Of a DNA stretch of 64,000 nt, positions 37,018 through 48,150 are shown in pieces. The translations under genes and the position numbers were made by a program. The stretch is from Trochalopteron elliotii (lineage: Eukaryota > Chordata > Aves > Passeriformes > Leiothrichidae). Under the pieces are notes generated by a model that did no database searches, had not been told where the DNA came from, and saw only the letters and a program-made list of their open reading frames with translations. Location: contig JANPWX010000467.1 in assembly GCA_024734555.1 (NCBI GenBank), forward strand, positions 129,833 through 193,832. Direction: 5' to 3'. Every line of letters begins with the position of its first letter. The first letter of the stretch is position 1.

Positions 37018-37530
37018 GTGGGGATTAATGCATGGGAGTCACAGTTCTGCGTTCAGACTCAGTGTCCATCACTTCTTATCTAAATCAATCTAAATTAGTA
37101 ATCTAAATTAACAACCTCACAAGCCGTGACTTCTGCAGTACCTCTAGTTAACAAGGTGCAAAATGGACCTCTCTGTCTCTACAAGTTCTTTTCAAGGACA
37201 ATCCATCCAATTGGGAAATGCCACCTAAATTATTTTTACCTTAAACCCAATAAGTAACCACTTGAAGTCATCAATGTGGACTTTATTAACCAGTTGCAGA
37301 AAACCACCCAAACCCATGATGAAGAAGGAAGAAGGTGAAAAAAAGAACAACTAACCTCCAGCCCAAAGTGGAGAAGAAAAGAAGAAAACCACCCAAACCC
37401 ACAACAAAGAAGGAAGAAGAAGGTGGAAAAAAGAACGACTAACCTCCACCCCAAGGTCTCCACCTTGCCCCACATACATTACTATATACTAAAACCTAAA
37501 CTTTCAGCTTCCAGAATTCCAACACTGTCC
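37018..37530 (-). mobile_element. LTR-like element, family B copy 2
   Basis: It is colinear with 25820-26245: ggattaatgc, cagactcag, acctcacaagccgtgacttc, tctctacaag and aacccaataa all have counterparts there. It differs by an internal tandem duplication of about 85 bp around aaaccacccaaaccca/gaagaaggaagaaggtg. The poly(A) signal seen in copy 1 is degraded here, so this copy looks older. Confidence 0.65.
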
Positions 37531-37791
37531 CCTGCCCAGTGTCCAGGCTCTGGCCAGCAGCAGCCAGGGGTCACCCAAGGCTGTGACCAGTGGAGTGCAG
37601 GGGCCAGGAGACCCTGAGAGCCCATTAGGGCAATTATTGCCTAATGTGAGCATGGGGAGGGAGCCAGTGGCTCTCCTGCAGCTGGGGAAGGCCAGGGCTA
37701 TGCACACAAATCTCAGCTAATGGCACTGGCGTGGCTGCAGGGCCAGGGACACTCCCTGCAGGCAGGGACCACGCCCTGCTCACTGGGCTAG

Positions 37792-38513
37792 GGTAGGAAT
37801 AGGGTAAAAATCCAACCTGTCATTTCTTCTAGGTGCAGCTAACAAGCAATCTGTAAGTCCCCATAGGAAGCTGTTTTGAGAATGAGAAGTTCCTTTAACA
37901 CAACAACCTATTCTGAGGGTGAAAATTAAGTGCACCTGTAATAACAAGGGATCAGTCCCATGAGAATCAGTAAAGAAAATATGTGAACAATCTGAGAATA
38001 GATAGATTTGATAGACAAGTAAAATACTTTTACTAACCAATGGAATAATTAACAAGAAAGATATTGACCAATTTGAAGTTGCCCTCGAGGTTTGTAAAAG
38101 CTGTATAAAAGACAGCACGGGGCATAACAAAGAGAAGCCTTCTGAACTTCTGCCTCTGCCTCAAGTACAGACAAACCCATCCATGGCATTGCCTCTACTC
38201 AAAAACCAAGCTGTACATGGTAGATAATGCAAAAAAATAGAACAGCACGATGTGTACCTCAAAAAGATCTAATTGTTAGGTAAGAACCATGCATAAATAT
38301 CACTTTTTGTTAAATGTCACTGCCATCATCTGTATATAGCTGTACATTGTTTCTATATAGACATATGCATGTATAATGTATGTCCTTCCCTTCCTCTGCC
38401 TAAAGCTGGGCTCTGTGCAGGCTGTGCTGTGCCCCTGCTCTGCTGCATGTAAATAAAACCTTATAAAAGAAAGGCCTTATAAAATCAGGCCTCGCTCAGC
38501 TGAATTAACACTC
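37792..38513 (+). mobile_element. LTR-like element, family A copy 1
   Basis: The first 330 bp match the solo LTR at 46539-46935 at high identity, including gggtaaaaatccaacctgtc, the polypurine-rich middle and the promoter ctgtataaaagacagcac (TATAAAA 38103-38109). After the TATA box it diverges, and an AATAAA appears only 340 bp later, near 38.45 kb. It may be a longer-R subfamily or carry an insertion. The right end, at ttaaca, is approximate. Confidence 0.7.
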
Positions 38514-39165
38514 AGCCTGCTGAGTTCCCATGAGAAAGAATTATAAGAATGAGAATCGGTTTGCATAGCAATCTATTCTTGTAAGAAAAATTGGTTGCAC
38601 CTGCAAAACTAGAAATCTGTCCTATGAGAATCCATGAAGAAAACATATAAACTATCCAGAAATAGAGAGGTTTGATGGACATGCAAAATGCCATTTATTG
38701 ACCAGTGTCAGTGGATTGTTAACCAATTGGATCCATGTTGCCTTCTGATATTCCTATAAAAATATGAGTGATGCATATTAATAAATATGCATAAAGATTT
38801 TTATAAATATTTATATACAATATAATAATTTATATAAAATAAAATAATATATAAATCTTATAAAAGTATTTTTATATTACATATCTTATATTAATATATT
38901 ATAGACTATATATAGCATATAGACTGTGGAATATAGAATATAAAATATATAATGTAGAATATAGATTATGGAATAGATATTATTTATATATAATATATAT
39001 AATTTTTATATAATTATAATATTATAATACTATAATATATATAATCTTTTATATATATAAAAGATTATATAAATCTCATATAAAGATTTATATCATATTT
39101 AATAAAGCGTCAGCTTTTCTGCATGAAGCAAACAAGTGTCCTGTCCATCTCTACAGTAACACTGC
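38514..39165 (+). mobile_element. LTR-like element, family A copy 3 (diverged, AT-expanded)
   Basis: It abuts copy 1. It shares agttcccatgaga, gcaatctattctt, gcacctgcaaaac and cctataaaaatatga (TATA box near 38.755 kb), followed by a long TA-rich tract and then AATAAA near 39.10 kb and the end cagtaaca. The first 70 bp of the family are missing. It is more diverged than the other two copies. Confidence 0.6.
38760..39105. repeat. TA-rich simple sequence inside an LTR
   Basis: About 340 bp made almost only of A and T, with many tatataat and palindromic tracts, between the TATA box and poly(A) signal of the LTR that contains it. Confidence 0.85.
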
Positions 39166-39689
39166 TTCTCCCTGGGCTGATCTCAGCTGGGCTGTGGCTG
39201 CTCCATCAGTCCTGGCAGATTCCAGCGTGTGCCATTGCCCTGGCTGGAGAGGGCAATGCCCTCCCACAGCCCAGCTCTGGGCTCTGCAGGATGGCAGCAG
39301 GCTCTGAGCCCCAGCACGGCTGTGTAATGCATCATTAGCAGCAGGAGGTGGCATTTTTATGGCCCGGGGATGGGAGGAGTGGGAATTGTGCAGGCCCCGG
39401 AGTGCTCGCTGGGCAGGCAGGGCTGCAGGCTCCATTAGGGATGGGCCTCAGGGAGCCCCGGCTCCATCAGGCAGAGCTGGCCATGAATAATTGAGGAGGA
39501 GGCTCCTGCAGGCTGCCTGCCCTGCCCTGCAGCCAGCCCCGACAGCCTCGGGCAGCTGGGCTGGGGCTGGGCTGGGCCAGTGGAGGACAGCACAGGAGGT
39601 GACACCGACCCTGGTGACACTGACCTGGCTGTCCCCACTCTTGGGGCTCCCCGGCCAAGAGCCCTTGGCTCCATCTCCAGCAGAGATTC

Positions 39690-39945
39690 AGATTCCCTTT
39701 TCCATTGCCCACTCTTCTCTATCGTCCATCCTTTTTCACTGTCCACCCTTTTCCATTGCCCACCCTTCTCCATTCCCACTCTTTTCTATTGCCCACCCTT
39801 CTCCATTCCCACCCTTCTCAATTCCCACCCTTTCCCACTGTCCACCCTTTCCAATTCCCACCCTTTCCAATTCCCACCCTTCTCCATTCCCCCCCTTTTC
39901 CATTGCCCCCCCTTTTCCATTCCCACCCTTTCCCACTCTCCATCC
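39690..39945 (+). repeat. Polypyrimidine minisatellite, about 18-bp unit
   Basis: Repeats of cccacccttctccattcc and near variants give some 250 bases that are over 85% pyrimidine on the plus strand. No gene lies in it. Confidence 0.85.
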
Positions 39946-40938
39946 CAAGGCCCTGGGCAGGTTCTTCCCCTGGGGCATTGCAGGACAGGGTGGGGTTTCC
40001 TGTGCCTGCAGGTCTGGCAGGGGTCTGGCAGCCTGAGGGGCTCAGCCACTGTCCCCACTGTCACCTCAGTGTCCACAGCTGGGCTGGCTCACCAGGATGA
40101 GCCCTAAATGAGGGACCATGGGGACAGGAGTCGGGCTGGAGCTGGCCCTTGGAGAGGGGCTGATTTCTGTCCCTAGGGCTGTTGGCAGGGGGCAAAGCTG
40201 AGATGCAGAGGAGGGTGGGGTCAGCCCTGCCCTTCTCAGCATTCTCTGGGTCACTTCAGCCCCTGGGACTCATCCTGCTCAGCTGCCTGGGCAAGCTTTA
40301 CGCTTCCCTATGTCATCCTTACAGATCCTTTTTGTCAAAACCTCAGTGATCTACCATGAAAAAACCTCTGGAATATCACCAGAGGTGTCTTCACTCATCT
40401 TCCAGTAATGGCTGGCAAAGACCAGCAAATGCATTTTCTGGGAAGAGCTTCTTTTGAGCAGGTTTTGCCTTAACTGATGTCCCATTTTGCAACAGGAAAT
40501 TGAGCTGGGAGAGGCATTTTCCTTGTCTCCAGGGTGATTTATCTGCTGGCTGATGGAAGATCTCCCCTGGGGCGGGTCTGTGCCCCACCAGGAGCACTGC
40601 AGGGCACCAACACCCTGTGTGTACCCAGCTCCTGGGGCAGGAGCCCTGCCCGATCCTTCCTGCCAGTCTGGAGCCAAGCAGGGTCTGGAACCCCCATGGA
40701 ATGCCTGAGGGAGGGATTCAGGGTTCAGAGAGAGGCTGAGAAACATTCCTGTGGGGTAGGAAAGCCTGGGGTCTCTTTACTTACCTGTAAGGTGTGGAGG
40801 CTCCTAGGAAACCCTCCTTGGATGCCTCAGGGCTTGTAGCTGGCAGCCCCTGACACAACCCAGGGTTACAGATGGCTGTTTTGGTATCTGGGATCTTGAG
40901 GGATCCTTGTGGCAGCATCTCCTTGGGGACATCTGATG

Positions 40939-41162
40939 GCTGTGGCTGCTGGAGTGAGATGTCACCTCCAGCCTCTAGGACCCTGCCTGATGGAAGGGTT
41001 TGGTGCCAAGGTTTTCATTCCCTGTGGAATGCCCAGCTCCCCATTCCCTGCTGTGGCTGCTGGAGTGAGATGTCACCTCCAGCCAGACCTGCACACTGCC
41101 CAATGGAAGGGTTTGGTGCCAAGGTTTTCGTTCCCTGTGGACAGCTCAGCCTCCCATCCCCT
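40939..41162 (+). repeat. 111-bp tandem duplication
   Basis: The unit starts tgtggctgctggagtgagat at 40941 and again at 41052, and includes gaagggtttggtgccaaggt in both copies. A third partial start follows. Confidence 0.85.
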
Positions 41163-42920
41163 GCTGGGGCTGCCCCGAGTGACAGCAGCTGAACCGCGGT
41201 GGCACCTGATGGCCACAGGACAACGAGCTGCTGCAGGAGCTGCTCCTGCTGAATCCCACCCCAAAGCATCCCTCGGGGGCACCTCCAGGGCTGGGCAGGG
41301 TTAAATCCCAGCTCGGAGCCCATCCCTGCACTCGGCTGTGCTGGAACCAGCTGGGACCGGGGCTGCGGTGGGGACCGGGCATCCCCTGCTCCGGGGTGGC
41401 TTCGGCTGTGCAGGGACAGAGGGGACGGCTGCAGGAGCCTGGGAGAACCAGTTCCTCCAGGATGTGCAAATCCTGCTCGTCCCCCACCCCAGCACCCGCC
41501 TGCGAGGGGCTGGGCAGCTCCAGGGAGCAGGAGGAGTTTGGGGTCCCCTGGTTCCTCTCCAAACCCCCCTGGCAAGGCTGGCTGTGTCCGGGGATGAGGC
41601 AAAGGTGGCCCTGGAGGCAGCAGGGGCAGCCCTGCGTTTGCTCAGATACTTTATTTGCTCAAATTCCTGGCTGCAGGCTGTGTCCTGAGCGGGTGTGTGG
41701 ATCGTGGCTGGCAGGCTGCCCTGGGGAGGGCTGCCTCTGCTCGGGCAGAGGGCACTGCTGCAGAGATAACACACTGCTTATCTCGGTGATAAGGCTCCTG
41801 ATCTCCTGATACCGGCCTCCAGAGCCTCAGGAACCTGCGAAAATCTCGGGGATCTTCTTGACATGATTTTCTATTTGCAGGGGAAAAAATTCATTCATGT
41901 CCCACCACCTCATTGATTGTAAATGCAGCAGAGCCAACAGTGCCTGCATTTTTCAAAGATTTTTTTTAAAAAAATATTATTTTTTTTCTTGAAACAGAGG
42001 GGTCTCTGCATGTTGCCAGGGAGGAGTTAATGATGCTGATGTTTGCCACTGATGGTCTGACTCTGATTTATCCCACAAGTGCTGCCCCAGCTTCCAGCTC
42101 TCATCACCCACGTGTAAGAGCTGCTCCTTCACAGAGCTATTGCAACCAGAGGTTCCTGTTCACCTCACCACTCCTGCCAGGGGGTGAACAGATCTGGGGA
42201 GGAAGGCAGCAACTTTAATGAAACAATCCCAGAGAAGTGGCACCAATCTGGTGTCCCCAGAACAGAACAAACCCCTGGCACAGGCTCTACTCTGCACCCC
42301 CTGTACCTGCTCAGTGTGCTTGGGGACGTCCCTGAGAGTGACAGCTCTCTGATGGATGTTCTGGGGAACTGAGGGAGGTCTCTGTCCTATCCAGGACAGG
42401 ATTGGGGCACAAATGCACCTCAATTTCAAACCAAAGTCATTTTAGTGCTTTGAGGCTGTGGGTCCCGCCCAGCACTGCTGTGGAGGTGAGCAGGGAGTTT
42501 TCCTCCCCTGTCTGGAAGACAGAATGGTTTGAGAGCTACAGGGAATTCCAGAATCCTCCACACCAGCCTCATTCCCCAGGAACTGGAGGCAGAGGAGAGC
42601 TGTTGGTTCCCCCCTCAAACAGCATTTCCCACATTGAACGACTTCCCCAAATCCCACTGCCCTTGCTGTGGGGCAAAGTGCTAAAATCAGGGACAGTGAG
42701 GACACCAAAGGCCCGATGTCACTTGTAAAGTCCTGCCTGTCCCAGGTTGTGCTCAGGTGAGTGTCCCAGTCCCTGAGTGCCAACACTGTCCTGACAGCTG
42801 GGCTGCAGAAAACCAAATTCCATCTGAGGGGGAGATCCTCCAGGATGGGAAATCACAAGGAAATAAATCCTGGTGAAGTTTGAAAGAGCTGAGAGAAGTG
42901 TCTGTAAAGTGCAGTGCTGA
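41163..42920. other. Intergenic, no gene recognised
   Basis: Moderately GC-rich to 41.7 kb, with a T/A homopolymer stretch near 41.96 kb. No conserved open frame on either strand. Confidence 0.45.
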
Positions 42921-42927
42921 ACAACCT

Positions 42928-43100
42928 CTTGGTTGTTATATACTTGATAGGTGTTATATATGTGATAGGTTTAACTATATTTGAGAGGTGTTATATATTT
43001 GGGAGGTGTTATATATTTGATAGGTGTTATATATGTGATAGGTTTTATATATTTGAGAGGTGTTATGTATTTGATGTGTTATATATCTGATAGTGTTATA
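42928..43100 (+). repeat. AT-rich minisatellite, about 18-bp unit
   Basis: About nine variants of gttatatatttgataggt stand in tandem, in otherwise GC-balanced DNA. Confidence 0.85.
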
Positions 43101-44574
43101 AATGCTTCCATCCTACACGAGTGTCTTCATGGTCAGCTGAACTCTGCCTCAGGAGTACAGGAGAATGGAGATGTGGTTGACCAGGAGGCCTCCTCTCCTC
43201 CACTCCTCTGCTGTCCCCTGAGGTCTGGATTTGGAGCGAGCCAGGGCTCTGTTCCCATGCTGAGCCACCCCTGGTTTGGCAGCTGAATCCCTGGATCCTC
43301 TCCTGCCCTTTGCAGCTCCAGTAGCTCCTTGGATTGAGGTCTTCTGAGCATTTCCTGAAATGCCCTTAAAGAGTGTCTGGGACCTTGTGTAGAACACACC
43401 TGAGACCTCCAGCAGCTGCATGTTGCTCAGGGTATCCTGTGTGCTGCCTGATTTTGTTGTCTGGGACAGAGCAGGTCCTAGCCCAGGCCCTGAGCTGCAC
43501 CTGGGGCTGTGTGTGCAGGGTGAGCCCTGCTGGACCATCACACCCTGCAGGGAGGGTGGCAGAGCTGTCAGCTGCTCCCTGTGGCTCTGTGTCCCCTGGT
43601 CAGGACTGAGGGAGGAGGCTCTGCTGCCACCAGGCTGCTCCTGCTGGGCCCCCTGAGCCAGCAGTGGGTGAGGGGAAATGCAAATGGATTGGAGAGGGTG
43701 CAAAAGGGGTGTCCATCCTTCAGGGGGTGTCCTGAGTGGCTGTGCCAGTGTCCCCAGCACGGCAGAGTGACACAACTCCTTCTGTGCTCCCAGTGCTGGT
43801 TGTGCAAGGGCAGCACAGCAGAGTCCTGGTGTGGAGCTGCTCCTCTTCTTCTGCTCCCTCCTGACATCCACTCCTGTCCTTTCTTCATACCCTGTAAACA
43901 GAGAGTGAAAGGAAATGTGAATGGTTTAAACCCCCCTGGAAACAGCTAAGAAATTGAAGTTCTTTTCATTGAAGACACATGAAATCAAAACACTGGGACC
44001 TTCAGGGGACCATTTCTCAGCAGACAGATCCCAGACAGAAGCACTGGCAGACTCCTGAGTGCAAAAGGGATGCCCAGGGATATTCGGGATCAGCCCAGCT
44101 CAAGATATGAGTGAGGCTGATAACATTTGGGCACAAAAGGAGGATTTTTCCCTCCTGAGAAGATCCAGACTCATGAGCAAACCCCTGGTACTGCTGGGGC
44201 TGATATTGCCCCTGGTGGCTGTCCCAGTGCCCAGTGGGGGATGCACGGCAGGGGAAGAGTGTGAAGGAGCCCAGACTGCTGAGAGCAGGTCCAAATCACA
44301 AGGGGGGACTCCTGGAGCATTTTGGGGTTACCAGAGCAGGAAGCACTGGAGGCGGCTGGGCTTTGGGCCACTGGTGTCACTGGGGTGGCTGGGGAGCACA
44401 GGCTGGTCAGGGAGCAGAGGGAACTGCTGGTGCCCACGTGGGCTCTGTGCCCAGCCCAGGGATCTGGAACAGCCTCCAGCCCTGGAGCTAACAGACCAAG
44501 CATAAAACCACAAGAACCCAGAGGGAAAGACAAGCCCTTGAGTCAATATCTCACTGGGGCTGGGCCAATGTTCA
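43101..44574. other. Intergenic, no gene recognised
   Basis: An ATG at about 44174 opens a leader-like run (MSKPLVLLGLILPLVAV) that leads into low-information sequence without a family match or splice support. I do not call it a gene. Confidence 0.4.
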
Positions 44575-44794
44575 CAGTGCTCCCAGTGCTCCCAGTGCTC
44601 CCAGTGCTCCCAGTGCTCCCAGTGCTCCCAGTGCTCCCAGTGCTCCCAGTGCTCTCAGTGCTCCCAGTGTTCCCAGTGTTCCCAGTGCTCCCAGTGCTCT
44701 CAGTGCTCCCAGTGTTCCCAGTGCTCCCAGTGCTCCCAGTGCTCCCAGTGCTCCCAGTGCTCTCAGTGCTCTCAGTGCTCCCAGTGCTCCCAGC
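44575..44794 (+). repeat. 9-bp tandem array
   Basis: About 24 copies of tgctcccag, some as tgctctcag or tgttcccag. The 9-bp period leaves open frames of repeating tripeptides (LPV/GAL) that are not genes. Confidence 0.95.
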
Positions 44795-46532
44795 ACCGAG
44801 GGATGGGGACCCACAGGGGTTTCACCCACTGGGGCTGTCAGGAGTGGGCTCTGCCCCAGCCTGAGGGATTTGGGGACAGCAGAAGAGGGAAGGAGCTGTG
44901 TCCCTGGCATGGAAAGGACACTGGAGACCATCAGAGCTGGTGCTGGGGTGTGCAGGGTCATGGGTGGGATGGGGACAGGAGAAATCTCATGGTCCCTGCC
45001 CTGAGCACACACAGCTGGGAGGTTTTCCCTCTCTCTCTGGGCCTGGCTCACTGCTCCTGCCCGTGCATGAGGGACGTTGAAGCCACCACGTCCTGCCTGT
45101 CCTTGTGTCACTCCGAGCCAGCCCCCAGTGCGGGGGAGGACGCTAAAGGCACCTTGTACACAAATTTGTGTGTTTGGGTTTGATTTGTGCCCACACTCCT
45201 CCTGCTGGGGAGTGGCCCAGGGGAGTGGGGTGACTGTCACAGAGCACAGGAGGATCAGAGAGGGGAGCAGGGGGGTGCAGGATGCCGGGGTCAGGTTTCC
45301 CAGGGTGTGGTGGTGCACTGGGAGCCTCTGCTCTTCCACGGCACTGGGCACAACATCCTGAGCATCCCAGGAGGTCCAGGCACAGGGCTGACAGCACCTT
45401 TCCGTGTGGGAATCACCCTCCATCCCTCACCGTCCCCAGACCATCCCCGGGTTGTGCCGATGAAGTGCACAGGACCATTCAGGTGCTGGCAGCGCCTTTG
45501 CCCCCAAAAATCTGCATCCGGGAGTGTCTGCCCCACCAGCCCGGGAGGCAGGAGGGGACAGCGGGGACAGTGACCTCGCCCCGGGTCCCGCTGGGTTCCC
45601 TGGGCGACGTCCCCGGCTCGCTGGATGCTGTCCCCGGGCGTCACACCCAGGAACACACCCAGCGAGAGACAGACCTTGAGTGGTGACAAAGCCCTGGGCC
45701 AGCTTTTACAGGTTGGGTTGACAAGCTCAGCGCCGGCAGTTAAAAACCCCCGAGCAAATAAAGGAGGGTGTGGGTTGCTGCTGCTGCCCTTCCTTCTCTG
45801 CGGCTGCAGGGTCCGATTGATGGCTTGTCCCAGGTTCTTATCCTGAGGCACATCAAGGAAATTCCTGAAGGACCAAGTCCCAAGGGCACAGGGGTGGAAA
45901 AACACCCTGAAGACGTGGTGAGGGCAAAGCTGAGATTCTGGCCTGGGCATCCTGGGCTGTAAAACTGACCTGGGCGAGTGCAGGGCTGTAAAACACCGTG
46001 GGCAGCCTCCACTCACAGGGTAGGAAAACCTCGGGTCTGTCTCTTGTGGTCACTGCCAACAGGAGAGAAAATCAAGGAAAAAAAGTAAGTAAATAATAAA
46101 GAAGAATCCCACTGCTTGTGAGAGGGTTTATAGAGAACTGTGCAAGGCAATGTCCCTGCTGTGACTGGCAGATGGGAACATGTCACTGGCAGTGTCCCTG
46201 CCTGGGGCACTGGCCTGGCTGCGGTGCTGACAGTGAGGGTTGTGCTCTGACACCCACCCTCGTGGCCCCGGGGACATCTCCCCCACCTCTCCCTCATCCT
46301 CTATTAACCCCCATCCCTCCTAGGCTGCCTCATGCTGTGGGGGCATGGTTGGCTCTGGCTGGGACATCCTCCTGCTGTCACCTCCCTTTGCCACGGGCAG
46401 CTTCAAGCACTGTGGGGCTGCTCCTTGTTTCACTCGGGCTGATTGGCTCCCCCATCCTGGTCAGCAAAGGAGGAACATTCCCCAGGATGTTGGCAGGAAG
46501 GAGGACACCATCCCTGCAGCACTCAGACATCT
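44795..46532. other. Intergenic, no gene recognised
   Basis: Single-copy sequence, CpG-richer near 45.5 kb. No conserved product or RNA recognised. Confidence 0.45.
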
Positions 46533-46538
46533 CCAGCT
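46533..46538 (+). repeat. Target-site duplication, left (CCAGCT)
   Basis: Identical to 46936-46941, directly flanking the TG...CA ends of the solo LTR. Confidence 0.8.
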
Positions 46539-46935
46539 TGTAGGAAAGGGGTAAAAATCCAGCCTGTCATTTCTTCAAAGTGCAGCTAACAAGTAATTTT
46601 TAAGTTCCCATATGAAGCTGTTTAGAGAATGAGAAGTTCCTTTAACACAACAGTCTATTCTGAGGGTGAAAAATAAGTGCACCTGTAATAACAAGGGATC
46701 TGTCCCATGAGAATCAGTAAAGAAAATATGTGAACAATCCAAGGATAGACTTGATAGACAAGTAAAATACCTCTTACTAACCAATAGAATAATTAACAAG
46801 AAAGATATTGACCAGTTAGAAGTTGCCCTCTAGGTTTGCAAAAACTGTATAAAAGACAACATGGGGCCCTAATAAAGAACCTTCTAAAGATTTTACTGTG
46901 TCACTCTGTGTGTTATGTCCACCCTAACAACAACA
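46539..46935 (+). mobile_element. Solo LTR, family A copy 2, with 6-bp target duplication
   Basis: The element starts TGTAGGAAAGGGG and ends in AACAACA, with perfect CCAGCT on both sides (46533-46538 and 46936-46941). Inside are TATAAAA at 46848-46854 and AATAAA at 46871-46876. Six-base duplications are typical of class II (ERVK-like) retroviruses. No internal coding sequence remains, so this is a solo LTR left by recombination. Confidence 0.88.
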
Positions 46936-46941
46936 CCAGCT
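46936..46941 (+). repeat. Target-site duplication, right (CCAGCT)
   Basis: Partner of 46533-46538. Confidence 0.8.
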
Positions 46942-47548
46942 CCCCATGGCTTTGGGGTTGCTGCTCACACATGGAGCCAAAACTGAGCCCTTTGAGGTTC
47001 CCTGCTCAGCTCCAGCCCCTCCAGGCTGTGCTGATGCTCGGTGGTCCCCAGGCTGCAGGACCAGGCTGCAGACACCAGGCAGGTCCTGATCTTTCTGCCC
47101 CTTGGGTGGCTGCCAAACCCACCAGGCGTGTCCTGGACAAGCCTGAGATTAACAAGGCCTAATCTCAGAGGAAACATTCAGACATGGCACTTTGTGCCCA
47201 GTTTCCGTGTGTTCAGCATTTGTCACCTTACACAGCACATCAGAGCAGTGACACAACTTTCACTTGGATTTTCACTCATTGCTTGGCTGGGAAAACATTC
47301 CCTGCTGGGAAAACCCTCCTGGCAGCACACAAGGTGTGATGGGGGCATGCAGGAGCAGCTGGCTTTGCTCCCTCACACCTCACACAGAGGTTTCTGGTGC
47401 TGAAGCTCAGCCTGGATTATCCTTCTTGACTTTCCCTGTTTGCCCAGGGTATATGGCCAGGGCTGGCTCGTGCTCCTTGTCCTCCTGGCACACAAAGTGT
47501 CACCAGAGAGCAGCAGCTCTGCAGGACCCTCCTCTCCCAGCATCATCT

Positions 47549-47880
47549 GATGGGAAGCACTGAGGAATTACACCCCAGACAACAGTCACCTCCAAACTGC
47601 ACCAAAATCCACTCATCAAAACCAACCTCCTGCCCATCATTAATCCATTCTGATGGGAGGCACAGAGGAATCACACACCAGCCACCTCCAAACTGCACCA
47701 AAACCCCCTCCCAAAACTCACACACCAAAACCAACCTCCTGTCCATCGTTATGGACCATCCTCCTCCTCTCCCATACATCCTGATGGGAAGCATTGAGGA
47801 ATTACACCTCAGACAACAACGACCTCCAAACTGCAGCAAAATCCACTCATCAAAACCAAACTCCTGTCCATGGTTAACCC
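47549..47880 (+). repeat. Three tandem copies of a 100-130-bp unit
   Basis: The unit starts tgatgggaagcactgaggaa at 47549, 47652 and 47781 in slightly different forms, and carries cacctccaaactgcaccaaa in each copy. The middle copy has a 26-bp expansion. Confidence 0.85.
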
Positions 47881-48150
47881 ATTTCAGAGCACTTTAAAAT
47901 CCAACACCACTCCTGAGAGCACCTGTCAGCAGCAGGAAGCTCTGGCTGCCCTGCCAGGACCTCTGCATTCCCCCACACCAGCCAAGCATCCCTGTGGGTA
48001 CCTTTCCCCCGAGGGTCCATCTGCTTGCTGGGTGCTGTGAGGACCACCAGACCCTTCCCTTGGGTCTCCTTTGGGTGCTCTTCAGCAGCTGAGCGATGCT
48101 TTGGGATCTTCCCAGGGAAATGAGAGCAGACCCCCACTGTGGCTCTGGGA

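Noticed and set aside
44174..44505. Signal-peptide-like ORF starting MSKPLVLLGLILPLVAV
   Set aside because: After the hydrophobic start the sequence is low in information, with no conserved cysteine pattern, exon structure or known family.
44572..45423. 284-codon minus-strand frame
   Set aside because: A third of it is the 9-bp array read as GAL repeats. The rest has no recognisable domain.
33811..48150. RPL26 (neighbour of RNF222 in human)
   Set aside because: I looked for its basic N-terminus and core motifs in the reading frames and found none.
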